Positions 18,637-27,900 of a DNA stretch of 64,000 nt are shown here, piece by piece. Both the position numbers and the translations under genes were made by a program. Numbering within the stretch: position 1 is the first letter of the stretch; each line of letters begins with the position of its first letter. The stretch covers positions 186,001 through 250,000 of the forward strand of contig CAVORB010000009.1 in assembly GCA_963698495.1 (NCBI GenBank), given 5' to 3'. The notes under the pieces were generated by a model, which was not told where the DNA came from, did no database searches, and worked only from the letters and a program-made list of their open reading frames with translations. The stretch comes from CAVORB01 sp963698495. GTDB lineage: Bacteria; Pseudomonadota; Gammaproteobacteria; Chromatiales; Chromatiaceae.

Positions 18637-19410
18637 TCACAGGACCAGCCGGCCGGCGAGGTAGTCCCTGGCCTCGCTCGTGGCCGGTCGGTCGAAGAAC
18701 TGGGCGGCAGGGGTTTGCTCGATGACCCGGCCGTGGTGCAGGAACACCACCTCGTCCGCCAGCCTTCGTGCCTGCCCCAGGTCGTGGGTCACGAACAGGA
18801 TCTTGGTTCCCTGACCCTGGGCGGTGCGGACGATCGACTCGATCGCCGCCGTCGCCGTGGGGTCGAGGTTGGCGGTTGGCTCGTCCAGCAGCATCACCTC
18901 CGGCTCCAGCGCCAGGGCGCGGGCCAGCGCCAAACGCTGCTGCTCGCCGCCGGAGAGCCGCCGCGCGGGCTGTGCCGCGAGCGGCGCGAGGCCGACGTGA
19001 TTGAGCAGCTCGCGCACGCGCTCCGGGGAGTCCGATCCGCGCAGCCGCAGCACGAATCGGACATTGGCGGCCACCGAGCGCCGCAACAGCACGGGGCGCT
19101 GGAACACCAGCGCCTGACGACGCCGTACCGGCTCCGTCGGCGGCTGACCGCCCCAGAGCACGCTGCCCGCGGCGGGGACGACAAGGCCATGCAGCAGGCG
19201 CAGGAGCAGGCTCTTCCCGGCGCCGTTGGGACCCATGACCACCGTGAGCGGACCGGCACGGATGGTCAGGTCCAGACCCTTGATCAGTGGCCTGCCTCCC
19301 GCGGTGAAGACCAGCCCGCGCGCCTCGGCGGGGAGGAGGGCGGGGGTCTGCGTCGCCGGGATCGAGGCGCCGTGCTGAGCCAGCGCTGGTGAAGACTCAG
19401 GCATAGGCAT
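18637..19410 (-). CDS. tupC: Tungstate ABC transporter ATP-binding protein TupC
   Basis: The ABC ATPase has 257 residues: Walker A MGPNGAGKS, signature LSGGEQQRLALARAL, Walker B VMLLDEPTANLD, switch His VTHDLGQ. A 30-residue N-terminal extension precedes the domain. It overlaps the permease gene by 14 bases and lies 35 bases before tupA. Confidence 0.9.
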   Translation of the reverse strand: MPMPESSPALAQHGASIPATQTPALLPAEARGLVFTAGGRPLIKGLDLTIRAGPLTVVMGPNGAGKSLLLRLLHGLVVPAAGSVLWGGQPPTEPVRRRQALVFQRPVLLRRSVAANVRFVLRLRGSDSPERVRELLNHVGLAPLAAQPARRLSGGEQQRLALARALALEPEVMLLDEPTANLDPTATAAIESIVRTAQGQGTKILFVTHDLGQARRLADEVVFLHHGRVIEQTPAAQFFDRPATSEARDYLAGRLVL

Positions 19411-20104
19411 ACCGCGACGAGGTCGCCTTCAGGGCCATGACGGAGGCGTTGACCGTGAGCGCGATCGCGAGCAGCACCAAGCCGAGGGCGAGGGCAAGGG
19501 CGAGGTCGCCCTTGGAAGTCTCCAGGGCGATGGCCGTGGTCATTACCCGGGTGAGGTGGTTGATATTGCCGCCGACGATGATGACGGCGCCGACCTCCGC
19601 CACCGCGCGCCCGAACCCCGCGAGGGCCACCGTCAGCAGGCTGTAGCGCGCGTCCCACAGCAGCGCGCCGACGGCCTTGTGGCCCGGTACGCACAGAGAT
19701 CGGAATTGCTCCGCGTACTCGTCGTGCAGCTGCTCGATCACCTCGCGGGTGAGGGCGGCGACGATGGGCGTGATCAGGATCGTTTGGGCGATGATCATGG
19801 CCGATGGCGTGTAGAGCAGCTGCAGCCAGCCGAAGGGGCCCGCGTTCGACAGCATCAGGTAGACCAGCAGCCCCACCACCACCGGCGGTAGCCCCATCAG
19901 CGCGTTGAGCAGGACGATGATCGCCCCGCGCCCGCGGAAGCTGGCGATCGCCACCGCTGCTCCCAGGGGCAGGCCGATCGCGCAAGCGACAGCGACGGCG
20001 ATAAGGCTCACCCGTAACGACAGCAGGACGATCTCCAGCAAATCCGGGCTCGCGGACATCACGAGCCCGAACGCCAGGCGGAAGGCCTCCCCAAAATCCT
20101 GCAT
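19397..20104 (-). CDS. tupB: Tungstate ABC transporter permease TupB
   Basis: A 235-residue membrane protein with about six helices and the permease EAA-like loop around AVGALLWDARYSLLTVALAGFGRAVAEVGAV. Gene order B-C-A is usual for tungstate systems. First gene of the operon on this strand. Confidence 0.9.
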   Translation of the reverse strand: MQDFGEAFRLAFGLVMSASPDLLEIVLLSLRVSLIAVAVACAIGLPLGAAVAIASFRGRGAIIVLLNALMGLPPVVVGLLVYLMLSNAGPFGWLQLLYTPSAMIIAQTILITPIVAALTREVIEQLHDEYAEQFRSLCVPGHKAVGALLWDARYSLLTVALAGFGRAVAEVGAVIIVGGNINHLTRVMTTAIALETSKGDLALALALGLVLLAIALTVNASVMALKATSSRYAYA

Positions 20105-20526
20105 GGATTCCCATCTCGGTGCGTTTTCTCCGAACCGTCGCGTAAAAATGCGCAGAACGCAACCATGCGCATCGAGCGGGAAGGTGCAATGGCAGTGGAA
20201 TCCACGCCGGCGTCACGCGCCGCGGGCATTCAGCGGAGCCAGAGAGCTTGATCTGGGGTGCGCCAAAGTCGATCGTCCCGACGCCTCCCTATAATGGTGT
20301 CGGAGATCGACAACGGCGGGCTGTTGGATGGCCATCATCGAACGATGGCGGCGTGAAGCCTTCCGCTGAGGGTTTTTCCAGCCGGGTCCTTGGCGAGCGG
20401 CCGTTCGCCTCTGCGCTGACGTCTGGAATGCGCCCCGCCTCCAGGCGGAAACGAAAGCAGCCCTCAGCTGGACTTCGGAAACGGTCGGTGCGACGGGGAA
20501 TGGCCCTGCTCGGCTCCGGATTGGTG
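20105..20526. other. Divergent intergenic region upstream of tupB
   Basis: No convincing gene. A TATAAT hexamer lies at 20290-20295, without a good -35 partner. Open frames here are Arg/Ser-rich and look non-coding. Confidence 0.4.
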
Positions 20527-20544
20527 TTGGTGCGTAGTTTGCAT
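20527..20544 (+). promoter_or_regulatory. Sigma-54 promoter (-24/-12), copy 1
   Basis: TTGGTGCGTAGTTTGCAT fits the RpoN consensus TTGGCACN5TTGCW, with exactly ten bases between the GG and GC. It points toward the Wzy-like gene, with a leader of about 500 bases that holds two composite palindromic elements. Confidence 0.7.
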
Positions 20545-20631
20545 GTCCTGCCGGAGCTGAATCTCGGGCCTTCTATTTCGTCTCACGCTCTGTCAGTGCT
20601 TGTACGGTTCCGCCCCACGTGTTGGTCAAGG

Positions 20632-20767
20632 GCTGATCAATTCACCGCTTGCGGCGGCACAGGGATGTGACGTTAATTCAAGCGCGTAAGCGTTTGAAAA
20701 TGTAGCCGTCCAAGAACCACTTTTCTTGGGTGGCGTGCTGATGTTGGCCAGGATGGCCAATGATCAG
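20632..20767. repeat. Composite palindromic element, copy A
   Basis: The ends are CTGATCAA and TGATCAG. Inside are three hairpins: TTCAAGCGC/GCGTTTGAA, CCAAGAA/TTCTTGG, and TTGGCC-AGGA-TGGCCAA near the right end. Shares arrangement and core words with copies B, D, E and F. Confidence 0.7.
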
Positions 20768-20894
20768 CGTCTTTCTAGCGAGGTGAGTTCGCTCAGCCGC
20801 TCGTCGGTCGTTCGCCGGGACAGGTGCCCGGCTAAATGGCATAGTGGCTTGCGATCTCCCCGTGGACGGTGCGTAGGCTTCGGTCGTTAGGAAA

Positions 20895-21035
20895 ACGCTG
20901 ATTTATCGCGTTTGCCGTCCGAGCCAGGGATGGTCCGGCATTTTCGACGGCTGCAAGCCGTTGAAAATGGAGCGATTCGGGAGTCGCGCCTTGCGAATCG
21001 CGAGCTGATCAATGCCAGGATGGCATTTGATCAGC
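20895..21035. repeat. Composite palindromic element, copy B
   Basis: Starts ACGCTGATTTAT. Contains a 14-bp inverted repeat (one arm ATTTTCGACGGCT, 20940-20968), a GCGATTCG/CGAATCGC stem (about 20972-21001), and ends with GCTGATCAATGCCA/TGGCATTTGATCAGC (21004-21035) around AGGA/GG. Confidence 0.75.
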
Positions 21036-21046
21036 ATTTCCTTGGG

Positions 21047-22663
21047 ATGCGTGAGCTCGACTCCGCGGCGAGGCGTCACAGAACGAGGAACTATGAGGTG
21101 GAAGTAACTGGGCAAGGCAGCAGGTCGCTCGGGGCGGGCGCGGTAGTCGCTGTAGTGGGTCTGTTGTCGGCGGTCGCCATCGGCTGGCTGACGAGCAAAG
21201 GCGATTCCCTCCTGTTCGCCGTTCTCCCCGTGGCGGCGCTTTTCGGGCTGTATTTCGCCACACGCCCATTGTGGCTCCTGTGGTCCAGCGTGATCGGTGG
21301 GCTGGTGGTTTCCGGCCTGATCAAGCTGTACGTGCCCCAACTCCAGCTCATCCGTTGGGCGCTGGCGCCAATCGCCATTCTGCTTGCGTTTCACGCGATT
21401 GCGGCGAGCTTGGGCCCACGGACGACTACCGGGCACAGGCCGCTGCCAGCCGTTATCTGGTGGGCGCTCGGGTTTATGGTCATTGCCATGCTCGGCGCCG
21501 TTTTCGGGGATTTTCACTCGGAACGATTCATCATCGGCGCGAAGGGATACTTGCAGGTATGGGGGCTGCTATTCGCCCTGGCGTTCGTCCCCTGGCCGGA
21601 AGACTTCATCGACCGTTTGCCGAAGGCCCTGTTCTGGATCGCGTTGCTACAGTTGCCTTTCGTCTTGCATCAGCTCGTGTTTCTCGTTCCCAAGCGTGTT
21701 GGTATGGGGGATGGCATCGTCCCGATCGATATCGTGGCGGGTACTTTCGGGGCGAATCTCGAGGGTGGGGGGGCGAATGCGGTTCTCAATGCGTTCTTGA
21801 TGATTGTTCTCGCCGGTGTGCTGGCCGCGCGGCAGCTCGATCAGATTTCAACGCGCAAGACCATCCTGTTGGCGCTGCCGCTCCTGTTCCCCGTCATGGT
21901 GAACATGGCGAAGGTATCAGTCCTGTATTTTGTTGCCATGTTTCTGGTTCTCTACGGCAAGGACCTGATGGAGCGTCCGCTGCGATTTCTCGCCGCGGCC
22001 TTGTCCGGAGCGCTCGTGCTCGCCGCGATGCTGACGGCCTACACCCTGAATGCGCCGAGCACCGCCCGAGTGGAGAGCTGGCAGGATCTTGTTCGTTTCA
22101 CCTACGAATACAATTTCGCAAACGAGGAGGTCAGCGGTGAGCTCTCGAGGTTCGGGGCGGTAAAGTTCTGGTGGGAACGGCATGGCGTGGACAACCTGGA
22201 GGAGACCCTCCTGGGTCACGGCGTTGGCTACACCCGGGTGGCCGATACGGACGCCGATTTTCGCCAGACCGTCAGAGCGATCGTCGGTGGTATCCCGGTC
22301 GATATCGATCTCAACAAGAAGATCGGCTACTCTGCCGTCGCGGCGTTGCTGTGGGAAACGGGCGTCGCAGGGCTGCTCTGTGTATTCGGGTTGCTGGCTG
22401 CCGCTTTTCGCGCCGCCGGGCGACTGGAGATAGCATACGCGGACTTTCCCGAACGAGTCGCAACCTTCCGCGCGATCCGCGCCGGCTGCGCGATCATCTT
22501 CATCACCCTCTGGCACAAGAACGTCTTCGTGTTCGACGTCGCGTATCAGACGCTCGTCATGCTTCTGATCGGGCTCGTGGCCTATTGGGAGAGGCGGGCC
22601 AGCGCGGCCTACGACACGACCTACCCCGCGAGCAGGATGGGTGTAGAGCCGCCCGCCGCATAG
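21047..22663 (+). CDS. O-antigen ligase/polymerase-like (Wzy-type) membrane protein
   Basis: About twelve hydrophobic segments over 538 residues, with a large extracytoplasmic loop between the later helices (about residues 330-440: ESWQDLVRFTYEYNF, LLGHGVGYTRV). The GxGxG-like LGHGVGYT followed by a helix is common in Wzy/WaaL-type polymerases and ligases, which join polysaccharide repeat units in the periplasm. The frame is open back to 20912, but that stretch is palindromic element B, so the ATG at 21047 is preferred. It lies 13 bases before the flippase gene. Confidence 0.7.
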   Translation: MRELDSAARRHRTRNYEVEVTGQGSRSLGAGAVVAVVGLLSAVAIGWLTSKGDSLLFAVLPVAALFGLYFATRPLWLLWSSVIGGLVVSGLIKLYVPQLQLIRWALAPIAILLAFHAIAASLGPRTTTGHRPLPAVIWWALGFMVIAMLGAVFGDFHSERFIIGAKGYLQVWGLLFALAFVPWPEDFIDRLPKALFWIALLQLPFVLHQLVFLVPKRVGMGDGIVPIDIVAGTFGANLEGGGANAVLNAFLMIVLAGVLAARQLDQISTRKTILLALPLLFPVMVNMAKVSVLYFVAMFLVLYGKDLMERPLRFLAAALSGALVLAAMLTAYTLNAPSTARVESWQDLVRFTYEYNFANEEVSGELSRFGAVKFWWERHGVDNLEETLLGHGVGYTRVADTDADFRQTVRAIVGGIPVDIDLNKKIGYSAVAALLWETGVAGLLCVFGLLAAAFRAAGRLEIAYADFPERVATFRAIRAGCAIIFITLWHKNVFVFDVAYQTLVMLLIGLVAYWERRASAAYDTTYPASRMGVEPPAA

Positions 22664-22676
22664 GTCCCGGTGGCCC

Positions 22677-24290
22677 TTGACCCACCGGCAATACCAGGAA
22701 AATGTCAGCTTGAAAGACGGTTATCGCGAGCATTACGGCTGGACTGCCATCCGCGGCAGTCTGGCGCATTTCCTGTTGGGCAAGACGTTCCGGATGGTCT
22801 GGTCCCTGCTGATCTTTCTGATGCTGGTGCGGCTCCTGCCGCTGGAGGAGTACGCCGCCTATATCTCCTTCAACGCCGTCATCATTGCGGTCGGGGTCGT
22901 CACGTCGATCGGCGTACAGAAGGTCCTGTTCCGGTATCTACCCGAACTGCGCGCAACCGGGAACAACATCGCCGCCTACCGGCTTCTGCTCGGCGGCATG
23001 TTGCTGCGCATGGTCGTCGTCTCGGCCTTGTTTCTCGCGATCCTTCCCTTCGTGCCCGAAATCTCCCGCCTGTTCAAGTTCACCGACTGGGCTTGGCTGT
23101 TCCCCTGGTATCTGCTCATGGGGTACCTCCGGCTGACGGCGCTGTGGCTCTCGCAGTGTCTGGAATCCTTTCTGTGGCAGCGCGAGAGTCAGTACAGCCT
23201 GGCCGCGGGGAGCGCCGTCACCGCGCTCTCGATTGTGGCACTGGTGCTCACCGGGAACCTGCGTCTGGAGCTCGTCGTGATCGCGGAGATGGCGGGGGAG
23301 GCGACCTCTCTCTCCCTGTTGATCCTCGGCTGGTGGAGGCGGTGGCGCACGGATGCCCAACGCGGGGCAGGGGATGCGGGCTGGTGGCGGAGCAACCGCT
23401 CGCGCGTGCTGCGATACGGGGGATGGAGCTACTTGCTCAGTCAAAGCGCCTTGCTGTATGGCAGCGCTCCAAATCGTCTGGTTGCCGCGCATTTCCTGCC
23501 CGCGACCGATGTGGCCGTGCTCGGCGCGGCGGACAGCATCCTGAACATGCTGCGCAAGACGCTACCGACGCGCATGTTCATGAGCATGCTTCGGCCCCTG
23601 GCAATGGCAAGGTTCTCGGCGACGGGGGATTTCCGTTCCGTGGCGTCGCTGTCCGAGTTCGCGTTTCGGCTCAACCTGATGCTGCTGACCCTCCCGGTCG
23701 TGGTGCTAGCCGTCGTGGGTCCGGAGCTGATGGATTGGGTAACCAAGGGGAAGTACGGCTCGGCGGGCTATCTCCTGATGGGTTTCCTGTTCGTCCTGAT
23801 CGCGGAGGCCTCGCGTACCCTCGTTGAGTTGATGGTTCAGGCCCTGGAGAAGAACCCGATCTTCTTCTGGACCAGCCTGATTCAGTCCGCGTCCATCCTC
23901 ATCGCCGTTCCGCTGATTCCCGTGCTGGGACTTTGGGCCTTGGTCGTGGCCAATCTCTCTGGCACGGTTCTCGCCAACACGATCGTGATCGTTCGCTTGC
24001 GTCGTCAAGGTTACGCGTACGCCGTCAACCGCAGGCTGGTCGCCTGGCTGGTCTCCCATGCCGTGTTTGCCGGGGCCGCCGGATGGCTAGTCTGGGATTT
24101 CTCCGAATCCCTGATTGCGACGATGGCAGTGATCACCGCGGTGTACTGCCTTTTGATCGCTTTACGGCCGCCGCTGCTCGAGCGCGAGAAGGAGGCGCTC
24201 GTTGCATTGGTTCGCAGCCGGTTTAGGAAAAAGCGCAAGACGCCGCCCGAGTCCGACGCCCCTGCCGAAGAACGCTCGCCAGGGGCCTAG
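22677..24290 (+). CDS. Polysaccharide flippase, Wzx-like (MOP superfamily)
   Basis: The 537-residue protein has twelve to fourteen hydrophobic segments, beginning GKTFRMVWSLLIFLMLVRLLPLEEYAAYISF, which is the usual Wzx/RfbX opening, and a basic hydrophilic tail (RSRFRKKRKTPPESD). It should flip lipid-linked repeat units across the inner membrane. The start is uncertain: a TTG at 22677 or at 22710, with no strong ribosome site. Paired with the Wzy-like gene. Confidence 0.78.
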   Translation: MTHRQYQENVSLKDGYREHYGWTAIRGSLAHFLLGKTFRMVWSLLIFLMLVRLLPLEEYAAYISFNAVIIAVGVVTSIGVQKVLFRYLPELRATGNNIAAYRLLLGGMLLRMVVVSALFLAILPFVPEISRLFKFTDWAWLFPWYLLMGYLRLTALWLSQCLESFLWQRESQYSLAAGSAVTALSIVALVLTGNLRLELVVIAEMAGEATSLSLLILGWWRRWRTDAQRGAGDAGWWRSNRSRVLRYGGWSYLLSQSALLYGSAPNRLVAAHFLPATDVAVLGAADSILNMLRKTLPTRMFMSMLRPLAMARFSATGDFRSVASLSEFAFRLNLMLLTLPVVVLAVVGPELMDWVTKGKYGSAGYLLMGFLFVLIAEASRTLVELMVQALEKNPIFFWTSLIQSASILIAVPLIPVLGLWALVVANLSGTVLANTIVIVRLRRQGYAYAVNRRLVAWLVSHAVFAGAAGWLVWDFSESLIATMAVITAVYCLLIALRPPLLEREKEALVALVRSRFRKKRKTPPESDAPAEERSPGA

Positions 24291-24898
24291 TCGATGCCGC
24301 GCCGCCGCATCAGTCGCACCTTCTCGGAAGTTCCTTAACCTCTTGATGCGCGTCGGCTCACCCCCGATTGAGGGAGCGCGCTGGTAGGCCAAGGCTGCTG
24401 CCACGCTCAACTGACCCGCCAAGCCTCGGTTGTCCTCTCGCAGGACCCCGGTGCAAGTCTACCAAGCACCAGCCTTCATCCCGAGACTGGAACCCTTGCC
24501 GCGGCTGTCTGCCGAATTGTGCGGCGCCACCGAGCTCCGCGCGGTGGCAGGTGACTGGATCGTCGCTCCGCGTTGTGGAGAGTTCTGCAAACTGTAAACC
24601 AGAGAAGACACTGTAACAGGCGTGAAGCAAGCGGTGCCTTGGTCTGATCTCTGGTGGCTGGCTTTGACTCTGCGTGCCCTCGGCTCATCCAGGGACAGTC
24701 TAGGGGCGTTTCCGTTCACGAATGCCTGACGACAGTCGAGGGAATCGTTGGCAAATGCGATTCTGACCAGGCTGGGGTTACAGTGCCTTGGGATGCTGCT
24801 GCCCGATCTCTGGATGGAGCGGTAGCCACAGAATTTTCATTATTCTTCCCAGCAGGTTGACGCAGGATTCCAGAAAAATTCTCGTTCGGGTTCACGCT
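24291..24898. other. Intergenic region upstream of the first giant paralogue
   Basis: About 600 bases with no convincing gene; frames on both strands are short and low in family-like sequence. The sigma-54 promoter follows at its right end. Confidence 0.5.
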
Positions 24899-24916
24899 CT
24901 GGCCCGTGGTTTGCAT
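24899..24916 (+). promoter_or_regulatory. Sigma-54 promoter (-24/-12), copy 2
   Basis: CTGGCCCGTGGTTTGCAT has GG-N10-GC spacing and the TTTGCAT -12 box. It ends 74 bases before the ATG of the first giant paralogue. Confidence 0.75.
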
Positions 24917-24990
24917 AACACCAGCCAGCGGCACCTTTGCCGCAGACAAGTTTTTCATCTCGCCGTGGACGCTCACACACAGGAGATCGT

Positions 24991-27900
24991 ATGAACGATT
25001 TGATGCGCCATGCATTTTCGCCCTTAGGGGCGGCAGCGGTGGTGTTCACGCTTGGCACCTCGGTGGCATTGGCCGATATCCAGTTCCAGGACGTGTCTTC
25101 ACTGGTAGGGATAACCCAGACCGGCGAGACTTACGGCACCGGGTTTGTCGACGCCAACGGAGACAGCTATGCGGATATTTATTCCGACAACCATCAATGG
25201 ACACCCACGACCTTCTACTTCAACCAGGCCGGTGGCCTGGCCGCGGCCGGGGGGCGCCAGTTCGATGACCTCGCCGATCAAGTCCTGATCGGATTCGACT
25301 ACAGGCCTGATACCCACAGCATGGCGTCCGCCGACTGGGACAACGACGGCGACAAGGACATCATGGAGGTGACCGGAGCCGGGTACCTCTTTCCGATGTG
25401 GGAGAATGAAGGCACCGGTACCTTCCTGAACCGCCGCGGCGAGCTGGGGTTCGCCTACCCGACAACGTGGTCTCGGCGGGGCAACATGCCGGTGGGCGGT
25501 CGCGCCCCGCTGTTCTTCGACATGGCGCCGATGGACGGCCTGCTGGACGTGCTCGTCATGGCCAGGGATAACTACCCCGCCTATCGCACACCCACCGCCA
25601 TGTTCCGGCAGCAGACTGCCGCGAACGGGGACCCACTGTTCGTGCTCGACGAGTCGACCGGCGTGGACCTGGTCAACGATGTGGCCTGTCACTACGCCGT
25701 ACTGGCGGAGCTGACCGGCGACGGGGTGCAGGACGTCATCTGCTCCGATTCTGCCAGGGTGCAGCGGGTATGGGACGTCACCCAGTTGCCATTCAGAGAG
25801 CTGCGCGGCGTGATCGGTGACACCCTCTACAACGCGTGGCCCTACGACCTCGCGGTTGGTGACTTCAACGGCGACCTGCGCACCGATCTATTTACGGCCA
25901 CCGCAGCGTCATCGACCAATGTCGTCGACACGGTCAGCGATCGCGTCATCCACGGCTGGTTCGACGGCAACACGGCCTTCGATTCGGGTTTCAACTTCTC
26001 CGCCGTAGGCACGGTGACCTTCGAGTTCGACTGGTGGTCGCGAATCGAGGAGATCTTCATCGGTGCTGCCGGCACCCAGCCGGCCTCGAGCAGCTATCTG
26101 CCAACCTATCCGGATCAGGTTCGCGGGGCGGCCCCGCGGCACATCCTGTTCACCCTCACCGCCGCCCAGGCGCAGGGTATCGCACCGCGCGACCCGAACG
26201 TGACCAGGGGGATCTACATCGGCGTGGTCAACGGCCAGTGGCAGGTGCGGTTCTCGGGCATCGACTCCTGGAACGTCGGCATGGTCATTCGCGCGTCGAC
26301 GTCGCTTTCGCAGCTCGCGGCCGTGGGCGGAGTCCGCCTGGGACAGCCCACCAATGGCTCGGTGAGTTTGCTGTTGCAGAACGAGAGCCACCAGTTGGTG
26401 GATAGCTCGAACCTGATCCAATCCGTGAACCGCTCCTGCAGCTCCACTGCGGCCGGGGATTTGGACAACGACATGGATCTTGACGTCTATGTCGGCTGCA
26501 CTGGGGATCTGTCCAACCTGCCCAACATCATTTACGAGAACCAGGGCAACGGCAGCTTCATTCCCGTGCCGCAGGCCGGGGGCGCCGAGGGTCAGATGCC
26601 CGAGGGGCGGCTGGACACAGTCAGCCTCGCCGATTACGACAACGACGGCAGGCTCGATGTTCTGCTCACCAACGGCCAGCTCTTCCGTCCCATGTCCTAT
26701 GCAGGGCGGATGCAGCTCTTCCGCAATACCGGGGCAAGCGGGAATCATTGGATTCAGGCCGATCTCGAGGGCGTGACCTCCAACCGCGACGGCATCGGCG
26801 CCATCGTCTATGCCAGCACCCCGGATGGCAAGATCCAGCTGCGCGAGCAGGGCAACGGCGTGCACAAGAAGTCTCAGGACTTCCCGCGCATCCACTTCGG
26901 CCTGGCGCAGAACACCACCGTCAACCTTGAGGTGCACTGGCCGAGCGGTGTGGTCGACAACTTCAACGGCCTCGCCGCCGACCAGATCTACAATCTTGTG
27001 GAGGGCACCGGTGGCAATGCCGGCTACGTACTCAGCGCCGGCAACGTAACGGTGACGGAGAACGCGGGAACGGCGGTGTTCACCGTCAACCTCTCGCCGG
27101 CGCCCGGCGCCGGGGAGTCGGTGGTCGTGGGCTTCCAGACCCAGGACGGCAGCGCAGTTGCCGGCAGCGACTACACGACCACCGCCGGCACGCTGACCTT
27201 CACCGCGGGCCAGACGCAGGATACGGTCTCGGTACCGATCACCGACGACGCGACCCCCGAGAGCGACGAGAGCTTCAGCCTGCAGCTCACCAGCGCCGAC
27301 ACCAACACCGTGAACGCCACTGGCACCATCCTCGATGACGACAGCGGCGGCACGCTGCCCGCGTGCGGTCAACCCGCGTACGACAAGGCCACGGAGTCGG
27401 CGGTATTCGTGTGGAACGACTGTGGCACCAGCGACTGGCACCTGCGGGTCACCGCTGGCGGGCAGGTGGTCTCCTACCAGGGCACCCTCACCTCGGATCA
27501 GGGCTTCACCACCATGAGTCCCTTCTCCTTCGAGTCCAACGACGTGCTGCCGCCCAACTATGTGATGAATGTGGGCAACACCGGCCAGGACGGGCTCGAC
27601 TTCAGCTTCCCCACGGGGGCGGCGGTGTGCTTCACGCTGGACAGCCCGAGCAACCTGCCGGTGTACGCCGGATCGGATCGGGTTCTCATGGGCAGCGCCA
27701 TGAGCCTGCCGGACTTCGGGGCGTGTGACGCCAGCGGCTTCATCCTCAGCGCCGGCGACGTGACGGTGACCGAGAACGCCGGAACGGCGGTATTCACCGT
27801 CAACCTCTCGCCCGCGCCCGGCGCCGGGGAGTCGGTGGTCGCGGGCTACCAGACCCAGGACGGCAGCGCAGTTGCCGGCAGCGACTACACGACCACCGCC

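Noticed and set aside
20248..20670. 138-codon frame upstream of the Wzy-like gene
   Set aside because: Ser/Arg-rich non-coding look, and it crosses the sigma-54 promoter and the start of element A.
20912..21046. N-terminal extension of the Wzy-like protein
   Set aside because: This stretch is palindromic element B; translating it gives no membrane-protein-like sequence, so the inner ATG is used.
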